Positions 61,699 through 64,000 of a stretch of 64,000 bases of DNA are shown in pieces. The notes under the pieces were generated by a model. The model did not search any database and had not been told where the DNA came from. It saw only the letters and a list, made by a program, of their open reading frames with translations. The DNA comes from Rheinheimera sp. (lineage in GTDB: Bacteria; Pseudomonadota; Gammaproteobacteria; Enterobacterales; Alteromonadaceae), in the NCBI GenBank assembly GCA_003543135.1, contig DPJG01000020.1:104003-168002 (forward strand). The letters are read 5' to 3'. Positions within the stretch are counted from its first letter, which is position 1; each line of letters begins with the position of its first letter. The translations under genes were made by a program, and so were the position numbers.

Positions 61699-61716
61699 TG
61701 GTGCTTAGCCCTACAG

Positions 61717-62118
61717 TTATTGATACAGGTACTTGGTAAAAAGCACATCCTGCACTGCTTCAACCCCTGTTTCTTTTTTCAGTAACTCATTGAGGTTGCG
61801 TAAAATTTTTAATCTGATTTCTTCGCGGCCGGTCAGCGACTTAATAATATCTTCCGGCTCTTTGCCAAAAGTGGCCACTATAGCGTTCAGGATCAGCGGT
61901 TCGTGGTGCTCAATAATCGGCAGATATTTTTCATCTTTAATCATCAGCTCCATGGTCACCCGCACATAACCCAGGCTTTTTTGCCCTGTGGTGACGTAGT
62001 TGGTCACAATATCCGGGTCAAAACCGTAATAAACCACTTTGGGTTTGGCTGGTGCCGCCTCTTGGGCCAGTGCCACCGAACTTACCAATAACAACAGCAG
62101 CGCAAATATGTTTTTCAT
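61717..62118 (-). CDS. FliL-like periplasmic protein
   Basis: 133 residues. Signal peptide MKNIFALLLLLVSSVALAQ, then the FliL domain core (VVYYGFDPDIVTNY, GYVRVTMELMIKDEKYLPIIEHHEPLILNAI, and EEIRLKILRNLNELLKKETG). True FliL has a transmembrane anchor and sits in the flagellar operon; here the N-terminus looks like a cleaved signal and no flagellar gene is near. A stator-related or separate membrane function is possible, by inference. It is divergent from ubiC. Confidence 0.8.
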   Translation of the reverse strand: MKNIFALLLLLVSSVALAQEAAPAKPKVVYYGFDPDIVTNYVTTGQKSLGYVRVTMELMIKDEKYLPIIEHHEPLILNAIVATFGKEPEDIIKSLTGREEIRLKILRNLNELLKKETGVEAVQDVLFTKYLYQ

Positions 62119-62358
62119 CTAAACCACACTGAGATTTGTTGAACTCCTGAGGCTGACAAGTGTACCTGAGGCCGTTAGAGCTGGCTATCAGGAAACAGCA
62201 ATTGCCCCTGCCAATTCGCCACAAGCAGTAACCTGACTGATGCGGCTTGTTAACTATGATCACGGCGCTGTCACTTTGCCAGATCGCTTCAATATTTTTA
62301 CGGTGAAGCCCAGGAGCACTGATCACTGGCTTTGCTGAAAAAGCCGGTTGAAGTTGTT

Positions 62359-62922
62359 ATGATGCCGCCAGTTTTTGTTGTTGATCACAGGTTTATGCTG
62401 TTAAGTCCCGCACATTTGTTTGAATCTTCGCTCTGGCGCGCGCTGGAATCGGCATCTTGCCCGCCATTATGGCTGCCCTGGTTGTCGGGACAGGGTTCGT
62501 TAACCCGTCAGTTAAAAGCCTATAAACCGGGTTTTATGTTGCAGCTGTTGCAACAACAACATCAGCCGTTACCCGCTGCTTTGGCAAAACGCTGGGGTTG
62601 CAGCCATGGTTTGTGTCGTGAAGTGCTGATGTCGCTGGATGGTCAGCCTGCGGTTTTTGCTCAAAGCTGGTTACCCGACAGCACCATAGCTGCGTTGCAA
62701 CCGCTGGCGATGTTGGGTGAGCAGCCGCTGGGGGAATACATTTTTACCCAGCCCGGTTTAAGCCGTGGTGGTATTGAGGTGCTTTGTTTGCCACAAGGGC
62801 TGCAATTGCCTGCAGTGCCTGGCGCGGCGCACACCGAACTCTGGGGAAGGCGCTCGTATTTTTCGTTGCAACAACATGAATTTCTGGTACAGGAAATATT
62901 TTTAACCGGATGGCTGGACTGA
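62359..62922 (+). CDS. ubiC: chorismate lyase
   Basis: 187 residues with start ATG 62359; in-frame ATGs at 62362 and 62395 are alternatives, since no strong ribosome site decides. UbiC features are present: LCREVLMSLDGQPAVFAQSWLP with the key Arg, LGEYIFTQPGLSRGGIE, LWGRRSYF and FLVQEIFLTG with the catalytic Glu. It turns chorismate into 4-hydroxybenzoate and pyruvate, the first step of ubiquinone synthesis. Its stop overlaps the ubiA start by one base. Confidence 0.88.
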   Translation: MMPPVFVVDHRFMLLSPAHLFESSLWRALESASCPPLWLPWLSGQGSLTRQLKAYKPGFMLQLLQQQHQPLPAALAKRWGCSHGLCREVLMSLDGQPAVFAQSWLPDSTIAALQPLAMLGEQPLGEYIFTQPGLSRGGIEVLCLPQGLQLPAVPGAAHTELWGRRSYFSLQQHEFLVQEIFLTGWLD

Positions 62923-63791
62923 TGAAATTAGCATTAACACTGCAAAACTGGCGCCCCTACAGCAGACTGATGCGGCTGGAAAAACCTATTGGCACTTTTT
63001 TATTGTTATGGCCGACTTATTGGGCTTTGTGGCTGGCCAGTGAAGGCATGCCGGATTGGTCGATGTTGCTGGTGTTTACTCTGGGGGTAGTGCTGATGCG
63101 GGCTGCCGGTTGTGTCATTAACGACTATGCCGACCGCCACTTTGACGGCGCTGTGGAGCGCACCAAACAGCGTCCTCTGGCCACAGGAGAAGTGAGTGCT
63201 ACTGAAGCCTTGCAGCTGTTTGTGTTGTTATTATTGTTGTCGGCTTCATTATTATTGTTTCTGGATTGGCGCAGCGCCCTGCTGTCGCTGGTGGCTGTGG
63301 TGCTGGCGGCCAGTTACCCCTTTATGAAAAGAGTCACCCATTTACCGCAGGTGGTGCTGGGCGCCGCCTTTAGCTGGGGCATGGTGATGAGTTTTATGGC
63401 AATTCAGGGCCAGTTGCCGCTGTTGGTCTGGCTGATTTATGCCGCCAATTTATTGTGGACAGTGGCTTACGACACTTTTTACGCCATGGTGGATCAAAAC
63501 GACGATGAAAAAATCGGTGTAAAATCGACCGCCCGGTTATTTGGCCGTTATAACCTGTGGATCATCGCCATACTGCAGCTTGGGGCGCTGGCGCTTTTAG
63601 AGTGGGCCGGTGCTATTGCCGGTCTGGGCTGGCCTTTTGGTGTAGCGCTGGTAGCGGCTTTGCTGCTGTTTATGCAGCAGCACCGGATGGCAAGACGTGG
63701 CCGTGATGGCTGCTTCCGCGCTTTTTTACACAATCATTATGTGGGTATGGTGATTTTTGCCGGCATCCTGGCTGGCCAAATCTGGCACTAA
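62922..63791 (+). CDS. ubiA: 4-hydroxybenzoate polyprenyltransferase
   Basis: 289 residues. The start is the ATG at 62922 (TGATG overlap with ubiC); ATG 62910 is possible. The two Asp-rich metal motifs of UbiA are visible: NDYADRHFDGAVERTKQRPLA (about 70-90) and YDTFYAMVDQNDDEKIG (about 185-201). About eight to nine membrane helices. It attaches the polyprenyl tail to 4-hydroxybenzoate, the second ubiquinone step, in the inner membrane. Classic ubiCA operon. Confidence 0.95.
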   Translation: MKLALTLQNWRPYSRLMRLEKPIGTFLLLWPTYWALWLASEGMPDWSMLLVFTLGVVLMRAAGCVINDYADRHFDGAVERTKQRPLATGEVSATEALQLFVLLLLLSASLLLFLDWRSALLSLVAVVLAASYPFMKRVTHLPQVVLGAAFSWGMVMSFMAIQGQLPLLVWLIYAANLLWTVAYDTFYAMVDQNDDEKIGVKSTARLFGRYNLWIIAILQLGALALLEWAGAIAGLGWPFGVALVAALLLFMQQHRMARRGRDGCFRAFLHNHYVGMVIFAGILAGQIWH

Positions 63792-63940
63792 ATTCAGTTT
63801 TTTCTTCCGGTTTTTCTTCTTCAGGCTGCGGCAGTTTTGCTGCTGCCTGCCTATGTGTTTTTGGCTGTTTGGCCCATAGCTAATCCAGCCGGGTTGTTGC
63901 TGCGTATAAAATTCAGGTTCAGATTTTCGCGAAGAGCAGT

Positions 63941-64000
63941 ATGCGGTTATTACAAGCGCTGGGTTATGCCGGCTTAATTCCTTTTTTGTTATTAACCTCG
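63941..64000 (+). CDS. start of a membrane protein gene, probably DUF3429, cut by the window
   Basis: Twenty codons from ATG 63941 are visible, reading MRLLQALGYAGLIPFLLLTS. The LGYAGLIPF pattern is typical of the DUF3429 membrane family, but with 20 residues this is a tentative call. Confidence 0.4.
   Translation, partial: MRLLQALGYAGLIPFLLLTS

Overview
The window looks like the chromosome of a free-living, heterotrophic gammaproteobacterium of the Rheinheimera/Alishewanella type (Alteromonadales/Chromatiaceae border). This rests on protein families seen together here: MipA/OmpV with DUF3019 and an RstAB-like pair, DUF3334, YgiB/YgiC, RlmF, CstA/YbdD, a Caulobacter/Xanthomonas-type TonB receptor next to a tryptophan-halogenase homologue, and an MFS maltose transporter. 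The genus is inferred; no rRNA or tRNA gene was seen. Genes are dense, on both strands, mostly singly or in short operons, with no phage, IS transposase or CRISPR array.

Layout. 1-10.9 kb: a cut M14 carboxypeptidase, a DsbA-like protein, cstA-ybdD, a GNAT enzyme, dgt, small lipoprotein and outer-membrane genes, a YdjM-like protein and a DUF4336 protein. 11-16.3 kb: a large protein that looks like a degenerate HD-GYP domain, a short GlpD-like flavoprotein, an ECF sigma factor with a membrane partner and its own candidate promoter, and argA. 16.7-24.7 kb: ygiC-ygiB-DUF350, a chemoreceptor, an M13 peptidase lipoprotein and a Wzi-like barrel. 24.7-32.4 kb: a maltodextrin-type locus (TonB receptor, flavin halogenase homologue, GH13 amylase) behind a long regulatory region. 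32.5-44.3 kb: a stand-alone EF-G, a matrixin-type protease, a NaChBac-type sodium channel overlapping an EEP nuclease gene, dusC, a Bcr/CflA pump, a maa-type acetyltransferase, a second copy of the degenerate HD-GYP family and a DUF3334 gene. 44.3-50.1 kb: the coupled mipA-DUF3019-response regulator-histidine kinase operon, a LacI-family regulator and rlmF. 50.2-54.8 kb: GH15 glucoamylase and MFS transporter, with a small inverted-repeat element and an operator upstream. 54.9-64 kb: HDOD, TPR and DUF2256 genes, M48 protease plus LemA, glpE-glpG, a FliL-like gene, ubiC-ubiA, and the start of a probable DUF3429 gene.

How parts work together. The TonB receptor (outer-membrane uptake), GH13 amylase, GH15 glucoamylase, MFS sugar transporter and LacI regulator make a complete starch/maltodextrin system split over about 30 kb. 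A shared palindrome (TGAATACGTATTCA) lies just upstream of promoter-like sequences with the same geometry in front of both structural blocks. The regulator at 48.1 kb is the obvious candidate to bind it, by inference.

The most unusual signals are: the pair of degenerate HD-GYP-like paralogues; the shared operator/promoter module, with a hairpin and a MITE-like element lying between it and the transporter gene; the four-gene MipA/DUF3019/two-component chain joined by 1-base overlaps or a 1-base gap; and the voltage-gated sodium channel translationally overlapped with a nuclease-family gene. All function calls come from reading motifs and family resemblance by eye; no database search was run.
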